A stretch of 64,000 nt of DNA, from NCBI RefSeq assembly GCF_013409365.1, contig NZ_JACCBA010000001.1, positions 5,518,001-5,582,000 of the forward strand, in the 5' to 3' direction. Source of the stretch: Actinomadura luteofluorescens. GTDB taxonomy: Bacteria > Actinomycetota > Actinomycetes > Streptosporangiales > Streptosporangiaceae. Under the pieces are notes generated by a model. It had not been told where the DNA came from. It did no database searches and saw only the letters and a list, made by a program, of their open reading frames with translations. Shown piece after piece: positions 37,851 to 46,267 of the stretch; within the stretch, counting starts at the first letter, position 1; every line of letters begins with the position of its first letter. The translations under genes and the position numbers were made by a program.

Positions 37851-38978
37851 GTGGCTGCTGAGGTGGAGATCGGCCGTGGCAAGAGCGGCCGCCGGGCGTA
37901 CGCCTTCGACGACATCGGCATCGTGCCGTCCCGCCGGACGCGTGATCCCGAGGAGGTCAGCGTCGCCTGGCAGATCGACGCCTACCGGTTCGAGATGCCC
38001 CTGGTCGTGGCGCCGATGGACAGCGTCGTCAGCCCCGCGATCGCGATCGCGGTCGGGCGGCTCGGCGGGCTGGCCGTGCTCGACCTCGAAGGGCTCTGGA
38101 CGCGCTACGACGATCCCGGGCCGCTGCTCGCCGAGATCGCCTCGCTGGACGACGCCCGCGCCACCCAGCGGCTCCAGGAGATCTACTCCGAGCCGATCAA
38201 GGAGGAGCTGATCGGCCGCCGGATCCAGGAGGTCCGCGAGGCGGGCGTCACCGTCGCGGCGCGGCTGTCGCCGCAGCGCACCGCCCAGTTCCACAAGGCC
38301 GTGATCGACGCCGGCGTCGACCTGTTCGTGATCCGCGGCACCACCGTGTCCGCCGAGCACGTGTCGGGGCGCGCCGAGCCGCTGAACCTCAAGCAGTTCA
38401 TCTACGACCTCGACGTCCCCGTGATCGTCGGCGGCTGCTCCACCTACACCGCGGCGCTGCACCTGATGCGCACCGGCGCGGCCGGCGTGCTGGTCGGGTT
38501 CGGCGGCGGCTCCGGGCACACCACGCGCACGGTCCTCGGCGTCGCCGTCCCGATGGCGACCGCGGTCGCCGACGTGGCCGCGGCCCGCCGCGACTACATG
38601 GACGAGTCCGGCGGCCGCTACGTGCACGTGATCGCCGACGGCGGCATGGTCAACAGCGGCGACATCGCCAAGGCGTTCGCCTGCGGCTCCGACGCGGTGA
38701 TGGTCGCCTCCCCGTTCGCCCGCTCCACCGAGGCGCCCGGGCGCGGTTACCACTGGGGCAGCGAGGCCCACCACGGCGACGTCCCCCGTGGCACCCGCAT
38801 CGAGATCGGGACGATCGGGACGATGGAGCAGATCCTGCACGGCCCGTCCCATGTCGCGGACGGCTCCATGAACCTCATCGGCGCGCTGCGCCGCTCGATG
38901 GCCACCGCGGGGTACACGGAGCTGAAGGAGTTCCAGCGGGTCCAGGTCGTCGTGGCCCCCGGCCAGTCCACTGACTGA
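37851..38978 (+). CDS. guaB3: GuaB3 family IMP dehydrogenase-related protein
   Basis: 375-aa IMPDH-like barrel without CBS domains. It shares FDDIGIVPSRRTRDP and VVAPMDSVVSP with IMPDH. In the loop equivalent to GPGSICTTR of guaB the sequence is GGGSGHTTR, so the catalytic Cys is His223 and the classical thioimidate chemistry cannot occur at that position. GuaB3 proteins always accompany guaB in this group of bacteria, but their role is unsettled; published mycobacterial work did not assign a clear IMPDH activity. GTG 37851 has gtggagg 14 bases upstream. It is probably cotranscribed with guaB. Confidence 0.9.
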   Translation: MAAEVEIGRGKSGRRAYAFDDIGIVPSRRTRDPEEVSVAWQIDAYRFEMPLVVAPMDSVVSPAIAIAVGRLGGLAVLDLEGLWTRYDDPGPLLAEIASLDDARATQRLQEIYSEPIKEELIGRRIQEVREAGVTVAARLSPQRTAQFHKAVIDAGVDLFVIRGTTVSAEHVSGRAEPLNLKQFIYDLDVPVIVGGCSTYTAALHLMRTGAAGVLVGFGGGSGHTTRTVLGVAVPMATAVADVAAARRDYMDESGGRYVHVIADGGMVNSGDIAKAFACGSDAVMVASPFARSTEAPGRGYHWGSEAHHGDVPRGTRIEIGTIGTMEQILHGPSHVADGSMNLIGALRRSMATAGYTELKEFQRVQVVVAPGQSTD

Positions 38979-39019
38979 GAGCCACCCCACGTCCGTTCAT
39001 TCGCATCTCGGTGTGAACC

Positions 39020-39043
39020 GGTCCTTACTCTTGGGTAAGAACC
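39020..39043. promoter_or_regulatory. Candidate glpD operator with imperfect 9-bp arms
   Basis: GGTCCTTAC-TCTTGG-GTAAGAACC, one mismatch in nine; matching extends to 10 of 12 bases per arm. It contains a TACTCT -10-like hexamer (39026-39031). A second inverted repeat, GTTCGG-AAA-CCGAAC (39044-39058), abuts it. Both precede the glpD start at 39078. Confidence 0.6.
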
Positions 39044-39077
39044 GTTCGGAAACCGAACCGCTGTGGGGGGATGCGCG

Positions 39078-40817
39078 ATGACGGGATCACCGGTGACCGG
39101 CCTTGGGAGCTCGCGGCTCGGCCCGGCCGAGCGCGCCGCAGCGCTCGACCGCATGGCCCGCGAGGAGTTCGACGTGGTCGTGGTCGGCGGCGGCATCGTC
39201 GGCGCGGGCGCGGCGCTCGACGCGGCCACCCGGGGCCTGTCGGTGGCGGTGGTCGAGGCCCGCGACTTCGCGTCCGGCACGTCGTCGCGGTCGTCCAAGC
39301 TGATCCACGGCGGCCTGCGGTACCTGGAGCAGTACAACTTCGACCTGGTCCGGGAGGCGCTGACCGAGCGCGCGCTGCTGCTCCAGCAGATCGCGCCGCA
39401 CCTGGTGCAGCCCGTCCCCTTCATGCTGCCGACCACGCACCGCGTGTGGGAGCGCGCGTACTTCGGGGCGGGCGTGGCCCTCTACGACCTCCTCGCCTTC
39501 CAGATGGGCAGCACCCGCGGCGTCCCGCACCACCGGCACCTGACGCGCCGCGGGGCGCTGCGCCTCGCGCCGTCCCTGCGCAAGGACGCCTTCACCGGCG
39601 CGATCCAGTACTGGGACGCGATGGTCGACGACGCCCGCTACGTGATGACCGCGCTGCGGACGGCCGCGGAGTACGGCGCCCAGATCGCCTCGCGCACCCA
39701 GTGCCTGGGTTTCCTGCGCGAGGGGGAGCGCGTCACCGGCCTGCGCATCCGCGACCTTGAGGGCAACACGACCAGCGAGGTCCGCGCCAAGCAGGTCGTC
39801 AACGCCACCGGCGTGTGGTCGGACGACATCCAGGAGCTCGTCGGCGGCCGCGGCCAGATCCACGTGAAGGCGTCCAAGGGCATCCACCTGGTCGTGCCGA
39901 AGGACCGCATCCACTCCGCCACGGGGATCATCCTGCGCACCGAGAAGTCGGTGCTGTTCGTGATCCCCTGGGGCCGCCACTGGATCATCGGCACCACCGA
40001 CACCGCCTGGGACCTCGACAGGGCCCATCCCGCCGCGTCCAAGGCCGACATCGACTACGTCCTGGACCACGTCAACTCCGTCCTCGCCACCCCGCTCACC
40101 CATGACGACGTGGAGGGCGTCTACGCGGGCCTGCGCCCCCTCCTCACCGGCGAGACCGAGGAGACGTCGAAGCTCTCCCGCGAGCACGTGGTCGCGCACC
40201 CCGTCCCGGGCCTCGTCCTGGTGGCGGGCGGGAAGTACACCACCTACCGCGTCATGGCGAAGGACGCCATCGACGCCGTCGCGCACGGCCTCGACGGCAA
40301 GGTCGCCGAGTCCTGCACCGACCGCATCCCGCTCGTCGGGGGCGACGGGTTCCAGGCCATGTGGAACGCCCGGCACCGCCTCGCCTCGCGCTCGGGGCTG
40401 CACGTCGCCCGGATCGAGCACCTCCTGCGCCGCTACGGGACGCTCCTGGACGACCTGCTCGAACTGATCGCCGACAAGCCCGACCTCGCCAAGCCGCTGA
40501 GCGGCGCCGACGACTACCTGCGCGCCGAGGTCGTCTACGCCGCCACCCACGAGGGCGCCCGCCACCTCAACGACGTCCTCGCCCGCCGCACCCGCATCTC
40601 CATCGAGACCTGGGACCGGGGCGTCGGTGTCGCCCAGGAGGCCGCCGACCTCCTCGCGCCCGTCCTCGGCTGGTCCAAGAAGCAGCGCGACCGCGAGATC
40701 GAGTACTACCGCAAGCGCGTCGAGGCCGAGCGCGCCTCGCAGACCCAGGAGGACGACCAGGAGGCCGACGCCCACCGCAGGGGCGCCCCCGACATCGTCC
40801 CCATCGCCACCCCCTGA
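39078..40817 (+). CDS. glpD: Glycerol-3-phosphate dehydrogenase (FAD, aerobic type)
   Basis: Membrane-associated flavoenzyme that oxidises glycerol-3-phosphate to dihydroxyacetone phosphate and feeds electrons to quinone; 579 aa. The FAD-binding motif VVVVGGGIVGAGAALDAATR is near residue 33, then RDFASGTSSRSSKLIHGGLRYL split by the family motif, and WGRHWIIGTTDTAWD, GVYAGLRPLL and GGKYTTYRVMA further on. ATG 39078 has gggggga upstream. The C-terminal tail is acidic and disordered. It could supply or recycle the glycerol-3-phosphate pool also needed for the teichoic-acid-type polymers made by the 55051-62123 genes, though no direct link is shown. Confidence 0.95.
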   Translation: MTGSPVTGLGSSRLGPAERAAALDRMAREEFDVVVVGGGIVGAGAALDAATRGLSVAVVEARDFASGTSSRSSKLIHGGLRYLEQYNFDLVREALTERALLLQQIAPHLVQPVPFMLPTTHRVWERAYFGAGVALYDLLAFQMGSTRGVPHHRHLTRRGALRLAPSLRKDAFTGAIQYWDAMVDDARYVMTALRTAAEYGAQIASRTQCLGFLREGERVTGLRIRDLEGNTTSEVRAKQVVNATGVWSDDIQELVGGRGQIHVKASKGIHLVVPKDRIHSATGIILRTEKSVLFVIPWGRHWIIGTTDTAWDLDRAHPAASKADIDYVLDHVNSVLATPLTHDDVEGVYAGLRPLLTGETEETSKLSREHVVAHPVPGLVLVAGGKYTTYRVMAKDAIDAVAHGLDGKVAESCTDRIPLVGGDGFQAMWNARHRLASRSGLHVARIEHLLRRYGTLLDDLLELIADKPDLAKPLSGADDYLRAEVVYAATHEGARHLNDVLARRTRISIETWDRGVGVAQEAADLLAPVLGWSKKQRDREIEYYRKRVEAERASQTQEDDQEADAHRRGAPDIVPIATP

Positions 40818-40829
40818 CCCGGACGCCGG

Positions 40830-40859
40830 TGGTTCAGGGCCGGGGGCGGCCCTGAACCA
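40830..40859. terminator. Bidirectional hairpin between glpD and tetR
   Basis: Perfect 12-bp stem (40830-40841 with 40848-40859), 6-base loop. It overlaps the stop of the convergent TetR gene (40834-40836) and lies 12 bases past glpD, so it can serve both. Confidence 0.8.
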
Positions 40860-41466
40860 GGGTCTTGCCGGTGCTGTACAGGTCGGCGGGGACCCGGACG
40901 GGGTCGAGGAGGTGCTGGAAGGCCAGGCCGAAGTCGAGAGCCATGGTCAGGGTGGCGCGGTCGCACGCGGCGAGCCCGTCGGGCGCGGGGCCGTCGGCCG
41001 GCTCCAGCTCCCGGGCCAGCTGGGCGCGGCGCTCGGCGTACCAGTCGGCGATGCGCCATCCCGCGGCGTAGTCGCGCATGCCGTAGAGCCAGAACTCGAC
41101 CAGGAGCAGGGCCAGGCGGCGGGGGGCCTCGTCGGTGTCGCGGCGGGACGGGCGGCCCGCGGGGTCGGCGTCCTCGGCGGCGGCGCGGAGCTCGTCGCAG
41201 ACGTCGGTCCGGGTGCGGGCGCTGGTGATGCGCTCCATCAGGGCGAGCAGCAGGTCGGTCTTGCCGGCGAAGTTGGAGTAGACGGCGCCCTTGGTGAGGC
41301 CGGCGGCCGCCGCTATGTCGTCGAGCGAGGCGCCGTGGATGCCGCGTTCGGCCCACAGGCGCTCGGCGGCGGCGAGCAGGGCGGCGCGGGTCTGCTCGCG
41401 CCGGTCCCGGCGCGCCGCGGGCCGGCCGGCGCCGTTCTCGGGCCCGTGGCCGCGGGCGTCCGTCAT
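40834..41466 (-). CDS. TetR family transcription regulator
   Basis: 210-aa repressor. The N-terminal helix-turn-helix (about 25-70) contains RAALLAAAERLWAERGIHGASLDDIAAAAGLTKGA in two blocks and the closing VYSNFAGKTDLL, a strong TetR signature. The C-terminal ligand domain is variable. ATG 41466 has ggggagggg upstream. It is divergent from the semialdehyde dehydrogenase and GMC oxidoreductase genes, with two palindromes in the shared 264-bp gap, so it most likely controls those genes and itself. Ligand unknown. Confidence 0.93.
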   Translation of the reverse strand: MTDARGHGPENGAGRPAARRDRREQTRAALLAAAERLWAERGIHGASLDDIAAAAGLTKGAVYSNFAGKTDLLLALMERITSARTRTDVCDELRAAAEDADPAGRPSRRDTDEAPRRLALLLVEFWLYGMRDYAAGWRIADWYAERRAQLARELEPADGPAPDGLAACDRATLTMALDFGLAFQHLLDPVRVPADLYSTGKTLVQGRPRP

Positions 41467-41584
41467 CGCTGTCCCCTCCCCTGGGCAGCGCCGCCCCCCG
41501 ACGGCGCTGAGATTCTCCTCCTGCTTTCGGGATACACCGGGCGGGGGCGGTCAGTCTTCGACTTGCACAACTCCACCTGGCTTG

Positions 41585-41692
41585 GAACGGTCCGTTCGGC
41601 GGGGTTTGTCAGTCGCGGGCGAAGAGGGCGCGAGCGCGGCGGAGATACCAGCCCCCAGTGGGGCATATCACTGCAAGTAGCGCGTTACTTGC
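41585..41692. promoter_or_regulatory. Two palindromes in the tetR/dehydrogenase promoter gap
   Basis: GAACGG-T-CCGTTC at 41585-41597 (perfect 6-bp arms) and GCAAGTA-N6-TACTTGC at 41673-41692 (perfect 7-bp arms). Either could be the TetR operator; the second ends 38 bases before the preferred start of the dehydrogenase. Confidence 0.6.
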
Positions 41693-41730
41693 GGGTAGCC
41701 AAAATGGGCGGGTGGTCATACCCTGCCTGC

Positions 41731-43416
41731 ATGGCATCCCCGACGGTTCCGGCCGAAGGCGCGGCAGACCCGGCCGACGGCGCGACGAGCACTGCCGAAG
41801 GCGCGACGAGCACTGCCGAAGGCGCGACGAGCACTGCCGAAGGCGCGACGAGCACTGCCGAGGGCGCGGCAGGGCACACGCTTCCCCAGACCCTGATCGA
41901 CCGGCTGGTCTCGCACGTCGCCTCGGACGGCGCCGGGACCGCGACGATCGCGAGCCCCTTCACCGGCGAGCCCCTCGCGACCGTTCCGCTGTCGAGCCCC
42001 GAGGACGTCCGGGCCGCCTACGAGCGGGCGCGCGAGGCGCAGCGGGCCTGGGCGGCGCTGCCGGCGGGGGAGCGGGCCAAGCCCTTCCTGCGGCTCGCGG
42101 ACGCCCTGGTCGACCGGCGCGCGGAGATCCTCGACATCATCCAGCTGGAGACCGGCAAGGCGCGCCGCCACGCGATGGAGGAGTTCCTCGACGTCGCGCT
42201 GTGCTCGCTCTACTACGCCCGGCGGGCCCCGCGGCTGCTGAAGCCCCGCCGCCGCAAGGGGATGATGCCGGGACTGACCCGTGTCCAGGAACTGCGGCAC
42301 CCGAAGGGCGTCGTGGCGCTCATCGCGCCATGGAACTACCCGTTCGCGCTCGGCGCCAGCGACATCGCGCCCGCGCTGATGGCGGGCAACGCGGTGATCC
42401 ACAAGCCCGACACCCAGACGTGCCTGTCCAGCCTGTGGGTGCTGGACCTGCTGGTCTCGCTCGGGCTGCCCCGGGACCTCTGGCAGATCGTCGTCGGGGA
42501 GCCGGCCGAGATCGGGGACCCGCTGGTGGAGAACGCCGACTACGTCTCGTTCACCGGCTCGACGCGCGGGGGCAGGGCGATCGCGGAGAAGGTCGCGCCG
42601 CGGCTGGTCGCCTACTCGCTGGAGCTCGGCGGCAAGAACCCGATGATCGTCATGCCGGACGCGGACGTCGAGCGCGCCGCGCGCGGCGCCGTCCGCGCGT
42701 GCTTCACCAACGCCGGGCAGCTGTGCATCTCGATCGAGCGGATGTACGTGCACGAGGACGTCTACGACCGGTTCGTGCCGCGGTTCGTCGAGCTCGTCAA
42801 GGGCATGCGGCTCGGCGCCGGCCTGGACTTCGACGCCGAGATGGGCTCGCTGACCCACAGGCGCCAGCTGGACGCGGTGACGGCGCACGTCGACCAGGCC
42901 GTCGAGAAGGGCGCGACCGTCCTGGCCGGCGGGAAGGCCCGTCCCGACGTCGGTCCGCTGTTCTACGAGCCGACGGTCCTCGCGGACGTCGACGGCGACA
43001 TGGACCTGTGCGCGAACGAGACGTTCGGCCCCGTCGTCGCGGTCTACAAGTACCGGGACGAGGACGAGGTCGTCGCCCGCGCCAACGACACGCCCTACGG
43101 GCTGAACGCGTCGGTGTGGACGAAGAACCCCGCGCGGGGCCGCCGCCTCGCCGCCCGCATCCAGGCGGGGACGGTCAACATCAACGACGGCTACAGCGCC
43201 GCCTACGCCTCCTACGACTCCCCGATGGGCGGGATGAAGCAGTCCGGGGTGGGACGCCGCCACGGGTCCGAGGGGCTGCTGAAGTTCACCGAGGTCCAGA
43301 CCGTCGCGAGCCAGCACATCATGGACCTGGAGCCGCCCGGCGCCATCGGCTACGACACGTTCGCCGACTACATGGCCACGGGCATCAAGCTCATGAAGAA
43401 GCTGCGGATCAAGTAG
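41731..43416 (+). CDS. gabD2: Succinic semialdehyde dehydrogenase (GabD2-like)
   Basis: NAD(P)+-dependent aldehyde dehydrogenase of 561 aa. Catalytic C332 is in NAGQLCISIERMYV and the general base E298 in LELGGKNP; IAPWNYPFALGASD and the coenzyme site FTGSTRGGR are present. It closely follows GabD2 of mycobacteria in motif order (ARPDIGPLFYEPTVL-like segment, ANETFGPVV). The N-terminus holds four GATSTAE repeats (residues about 17-44) that relatives lack. Start ATG 41731 is preferred; ATG 41704 is in frame, and neither has a strong ribosome binding site. The GMC oxidoreductase follows nine bases later, so they form an operon. Confidence 0.88.
   Translation: MASPTVPAEGAADPADGATSTAEGATSTAEGATSTAEGATSTAEGAAGHTLPQTLIDRLVSHVASDGAGTATIASPFTGEPLATVPLSSPEDVRAAYERAREAQRAWAALPAGERAKPFLRLADALVDRRAEILDIIQLETGKARRHAMEEFLDVALCSLYYARRAPRLLKPRRRKGMMPGLTRVQELRHPKGVVALIAPWNYPFALGASDIAPALMAGNAVIHKPDTQTCLSSLWVLDLLVSLGLPRDLWQIVVGEPAEIGDPLVENADYVSFTGSTRGGRAIAEKVAPRLVAYSLELGGKNPMIVMPDADVERAARGAVRACFTNAGQLCISIERMYVHEDVYDRFVPRFVELVKGMRLGAGLDFDAEMGSLTHRRQLDAVTAHVDQAVEKGATVLAGGKARPDVGPLFYEPTVLADVDGDMDLCANETFGPVVAVYKYRDEDEVVARANDTPYGLNASVWTKNPARGRRLAARIQAGTVNINDGYSAAYASYDSPMGGMKQSGVGRRHGSEGLLKFTEVQTVASQHIMDLEPPGAIGYDTFADYMATGIKLMKKLRIK
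41779..41862 (+). repeat. Four 21-bp tandem repeats inside the dehydrogenase 5' end
   Basis: Units at 41779-41799, 41800-41820, 41821-41841 and 41842-41862 are identical except for the last base or two. Being a multiple of three they encode (GATSTAE)x4 and can change copy number without breaking the frame. Confidence 0.92.
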
Positions 43417-43425
43417 GGATCGCCT

Positions 43426-45177
43426 GTGAAGCATGACTTCGACGTGCTCGTCGTCGGGTCGGGGTTCGGCGGCAGCGTCTCGGCGCTGCGGCTGACCGAG
43501 AAGGGCTACCGGGTCGGCGTCATCGAGGCCGGGCGCCGCTTCGACACCGATCCGGGCGGCGCACCGGGGTCCCGGTATCCGGAGCTGCCGAAGACGAACT
43601 GGCGCATCGCCCGCTACCTGTGGGCGCCCGCGCTCGGCCTGACCGGCATGCAGCGGATGCACCTCGTCCGCGGCGCGAAGTCGAGCCGCGTGATGGTGCT
43701 GGCGGGCGCGGGCGTCGGCGGCGGGTCCCTCAACTACGCCAACACGCTGTACGTGCCGCCGGAGCCGTTCTTCAAGGACCGGCAGTGGGCGCACATCACC
43801 GACTGGCGGGACGAGCTGGCGCCCTACTACGAGCAGGCGAAGCGCATGCTCGGCGTCGTCCAGAACCCGACGACGACCGCGGCCGACAAGGTCCTGAAGC
43901 GGGTCGCCGACCGGATGGGCAAGGGCGAGACGTTCGTCAGGACGCCGGTCGGCGTCTACTTCGGGAAGGGAGCGGGGGTCGAGAGCGCCGACCCCTACTT
44001 CGGCGGGGCGGGCCCGCGCCGGCGGGGCTGCCTGGAGTGCGGCGAGTGCATGGTGGGCTGCCGCCACGGTGCGAAGAACATGCTGACGGAGAACTACCTG
44101 TACCTGGCCGAGAAGGCGGGCGCCCGGGTGATGCCGCTCAGCCGCGTCACCTCGGTGCGGCCGCGCCCGGGGGGCGGGTACGAGGTCGAGATCGTCCGTA
44201 CCGGCTCGTTCGGCCGCAACCGCAAGACGCTCACCGCCGAGCAGGTCGTCTTCGCCGCCGGCACCTACGGGACGCAGAAGCTCCTGCACAAGCTCAAGTC
44301 GACCGGGCTGCTGCCGCGCCTGTCCGACCGGCTCGGCGCGCTGACCCGCACCAACTCCGAGGCGATCCTCGGCGGCGGGCGGCGGGCCGGCAGGCCGGGC
44401 CCGGACTTCTCCGAGGGCGTGGCGATCACGTCGTCGTTCCATCCGACGCCGGACACCCACGTCGAGCCCGTCCGGTACGGCCGGGGCTCGAACCTGCTCG
44501 CCTCCCTGCAGACCCTCCTGGTGGACGGCGACCGGCCGGGCGAGCCGCACACGCCCCGGATCCGCAAGTTCGCCCGCGAGGTGCTGCGCCGGCCGGGCGA
44601 CCTCCTCCAGCTCCTCGACGTCCGGCACTGGTCGGAGCGGACGGTCATCGCGCTGGTCATGCAGACCCGCGACAACTCGATCACGCTGAGCCCGAAGAAG
44701 GGCCCGTTCGGCTGGGACGTCCGCGCGGGCGCCGGGCACGGTGAGCCGAACCCGACCTGGATCCCCGAGGGGCACGAGGCGACCCGCCGGATCGCCGAGG
44801 AGATCGGCGGCATCCCGGGCGGCGCCTGGGGCGACCTGTTCGACATCCCGATGACCGCGCACTTCCTCGGCGGCTGCGCCATCGGCGACTCCGCCGAGAC
44901 CGGGGTGATCGACCCCTACCACCGCGTCTACGGCCACCCCGGCCTGCACGTCGTGGACGGCTCCGCCGTCTCGGCCAACCTGGGCGTCAACCCGTCCCTG
45001 ACCATCACGGCGCAGGCCGAGCGCGCCATGGCGTTCTGGCCGAACCGCTCGGAGGAGGACCGGCGGCCCGCCCTCGGCGACGCCTACCGCCGCCTGGCCC
45101 CCGTCGCCCCGGAGAACCCGGTCGTCCCGGCCGGTGCCCCCGCGGCCCTGAATCTCCCGATCGTCGACATCACCTGA
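43426..45177 (+). CDS. GMC-type flavin oxidoreductase (ChoD-like)
   Basis: FAD-dependent oxidoreductase of 583 aa. The dinucleotide motif VLVVGSGFGGSVSALRL is at 7-23, AGAGVGGGSLNYAN near 93-106, and the C-terminal GMC signature NLGVNPSLTITAQAER with the catalytic His region MTAHFLGGCAIG. C202, C205, C208 and C212 form a CxxCxxCxxxC cluster. It corresponds in position (after guaB-guaB3) and sequence style to mycobacterial choD, annotated as cholesterol oxidase though that activity is disputed. GTG 43426 lies nine bases after the dehydrogenase, suggesting they act on the same alcohol-aldehyde pathway. Confidence 0.9.
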   Translation: MKHDFDVLVVGSGFGGSVSALRLTEKGYRVGVIEAGRRFDTDPGGAPGSRYPELPKTNWRIARYLWAPALGLTGMQRMHLVRGAKSSRVMVLAGAGVGGGSLNYANTLYVPPEPFFKDRQWAHITDWRDELAPYYEQAKRMLGVVQNPTTTAADKVLKRVADRMGKGETFVRTPVGVYFGKGAGVESADPYFGGAGPRRRGCLECGECMVGCRHGAKNMLTENYLYLAEKAGARVMPLSRVTSVRPRPGGGYEVEIVRTGSFGRNRKTLTAEQVVFAAGTYGTQKLLHKLKSTGLLPRLSDRLGALTRTNSEAILGGGRRAGRPGPDFSEGVAITSSFHPTPDTHVEPVRYGRGSNLLASLQTLLVDGDRPGEPHTPRIRKFAREVLRRPGDLLQLLDVRHWSERTVIALVMQTRDNSITLSPKKGPFGWDVRAGAGHGEPNPTWIPEGHEATRRIAEEIGGIPGGAWGDLFDIPMTAHFLGGCAIGDSAETGVIDPYHRVYGHPGLHVVDGSAVSANLGVNPSLTITAQAERAMAFWPNRSEEDRRPALGDAYRRLAPVAPENPVVPAGAPAALNLPIVDIT

Positions 45178-45189
45178 CGGCGCGCGCGA

Positions 45190-45227
45190 GCCCGGCGCCG
45201 GAGCGGTGATCCGCTCCGGCACCGGGC
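45190..45227. terminator. Bidirectional hairpin between the GMC oxidoreductase and M43 protease genes
   Basis: 17-bp stem with one mismatch (45190-45206 with 45211-45227) and a TGAT loop, midway between the convergent stops at 45177 and 45255. Confidence 0.82.
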
Positions 45228-45254
45228 GTCGGGCTCAGGCGAAGGGTACCGGTG

Positions 45255-46148
45255 TCAGGCGCGGTAGGCGGCCCACTGGTTCTGCATGCGCGTGGACTGG
45301 CCCGGCGTGAACTCGTACATGCACGAGTCGTAGCTGTAGTCCATGAAGTTGTGGATGGGGTCGGCGCCGGCCGTGGAGCAGGTGTCGCGGCCGGTCGGGC
45401 AGCCCGAGGCCGGGCTCTGCTCGGCGGGCGTGTCGGAGACGCTGTCGCCGGTGCCGCCGCACCCGCCCTGGAACGTGTGGTAGAGCCCCATCCAGTGGCC
45501 CACCTCGTGGGTTCCGGTGTCGCCCTCGTTGTAGTTGCCGAGCGAGCCGCCCGGCAGGCTCTGGTAGTGGATGACGACGCCGTCCATCTTCGGCTGGGAG
45601 CGGTAGCCGCTCGGGAACGTCGCCCAGCCGAGGAGGCTGCTGCCGAGGTCGGCGGTGTAGAAGTTGAGGTCCTGCGCGTTGCCCGTGTGCAGGGCCGACT
45701 TCATCTGGGACTCGTAGCCCTCGGGGTCGGAGAACCAGGAGGCGTTCTTGGTCCGCCTGATCTCGGCCAGGGTGAACGTGACGCCGCTGCCGGCGTAGGC
45801 GTTGTTGAGGACGGTGAGCTGCTTGTTCAGGACCGAGTCGGACACGTTGCCCGCGCTGCCGTAGACGACCTGGAAGTGCACGCGGACGGTGATGGCCGCC
45901 GCCGTGCTCGCCTTCCTCAGCTTGCCGAGGCGGTTCTGGAAGTCCTTCTCCATCGCGGCGACCTTGGCCGCTCCGGGCTGGTTCCGCTCGGTGGCGTGGG
46001 CCCCGGCCCGGACGCGGGCCTGGGCGGGCTGGCCGGCGCACACCGTGGGCGAGGCGGTCGGGGCGGCCAGCGTGGCGGGGGCGGCGGGGGCGTAGGCGGT
46101 GAAGGCGGCGGCCATGCCGAGGACGGCGGCGATTCCGGCGCGTTTCAT
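45255..46148 (-). CDS. Secreted zinc metalloprotease, M43 (cytophagalysin/pappalysin) family
   Basis: 297-aa exported protease. The signal peptide [20 protein letters not shown] is followed by an Ala/Pro-rich pro-region and a catalytic domain from about 85. Zinc ligands are in [11 protein letters not shown] (H214, H218, H224, catalytic E215). The conserved C-terminal Met-turn region [16 protein letters not shown] follows, with cysteines likely paired in disulfides. ATG 46148 has aaggag upstream. A paralogue lies at 47071-48030, beyond an AlkD-like gene. Substrate not known. Confidence 0.92.
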   Translation of the reverse strand: MKRAGIAAVLGMAAAFTAYAPAAPATLAAPTASPTVCAGQPAQARVRAGAHATERNQPGAAKVAAMEKDFQNRLGKLRKASTAAAITVRVHFQVVYGSAGNVSDSVLNKQLTVLNNAYAGSGVTFTLAEIRRTKNASWFSDPEGYESQMKSALHTGNAQDLNFYTADLGSSLLGWATFPSGYRSQPKMDGVVIHYQSLPGGSLGNYNEGDTGTHEVGHWMGLYHTFQGGCGGTGDSVSDTPAEQSPASGCPTGRDTCSTAGADPIHNFMDYSYDSCMYEFTPGQSTRMQNQWAAYRA

Positions 46149-46267
46149 GGAACTCCTTGGGGGTGCGGCGCGGGCGGGGGAGCGCGCGCGTGGGGAGCGG
46201 AGTCATCGCTGGAACCAGGGTGGATGCGAATAAACAGAACGTCTTTAGCAAAGGTGGACGAACAGGG

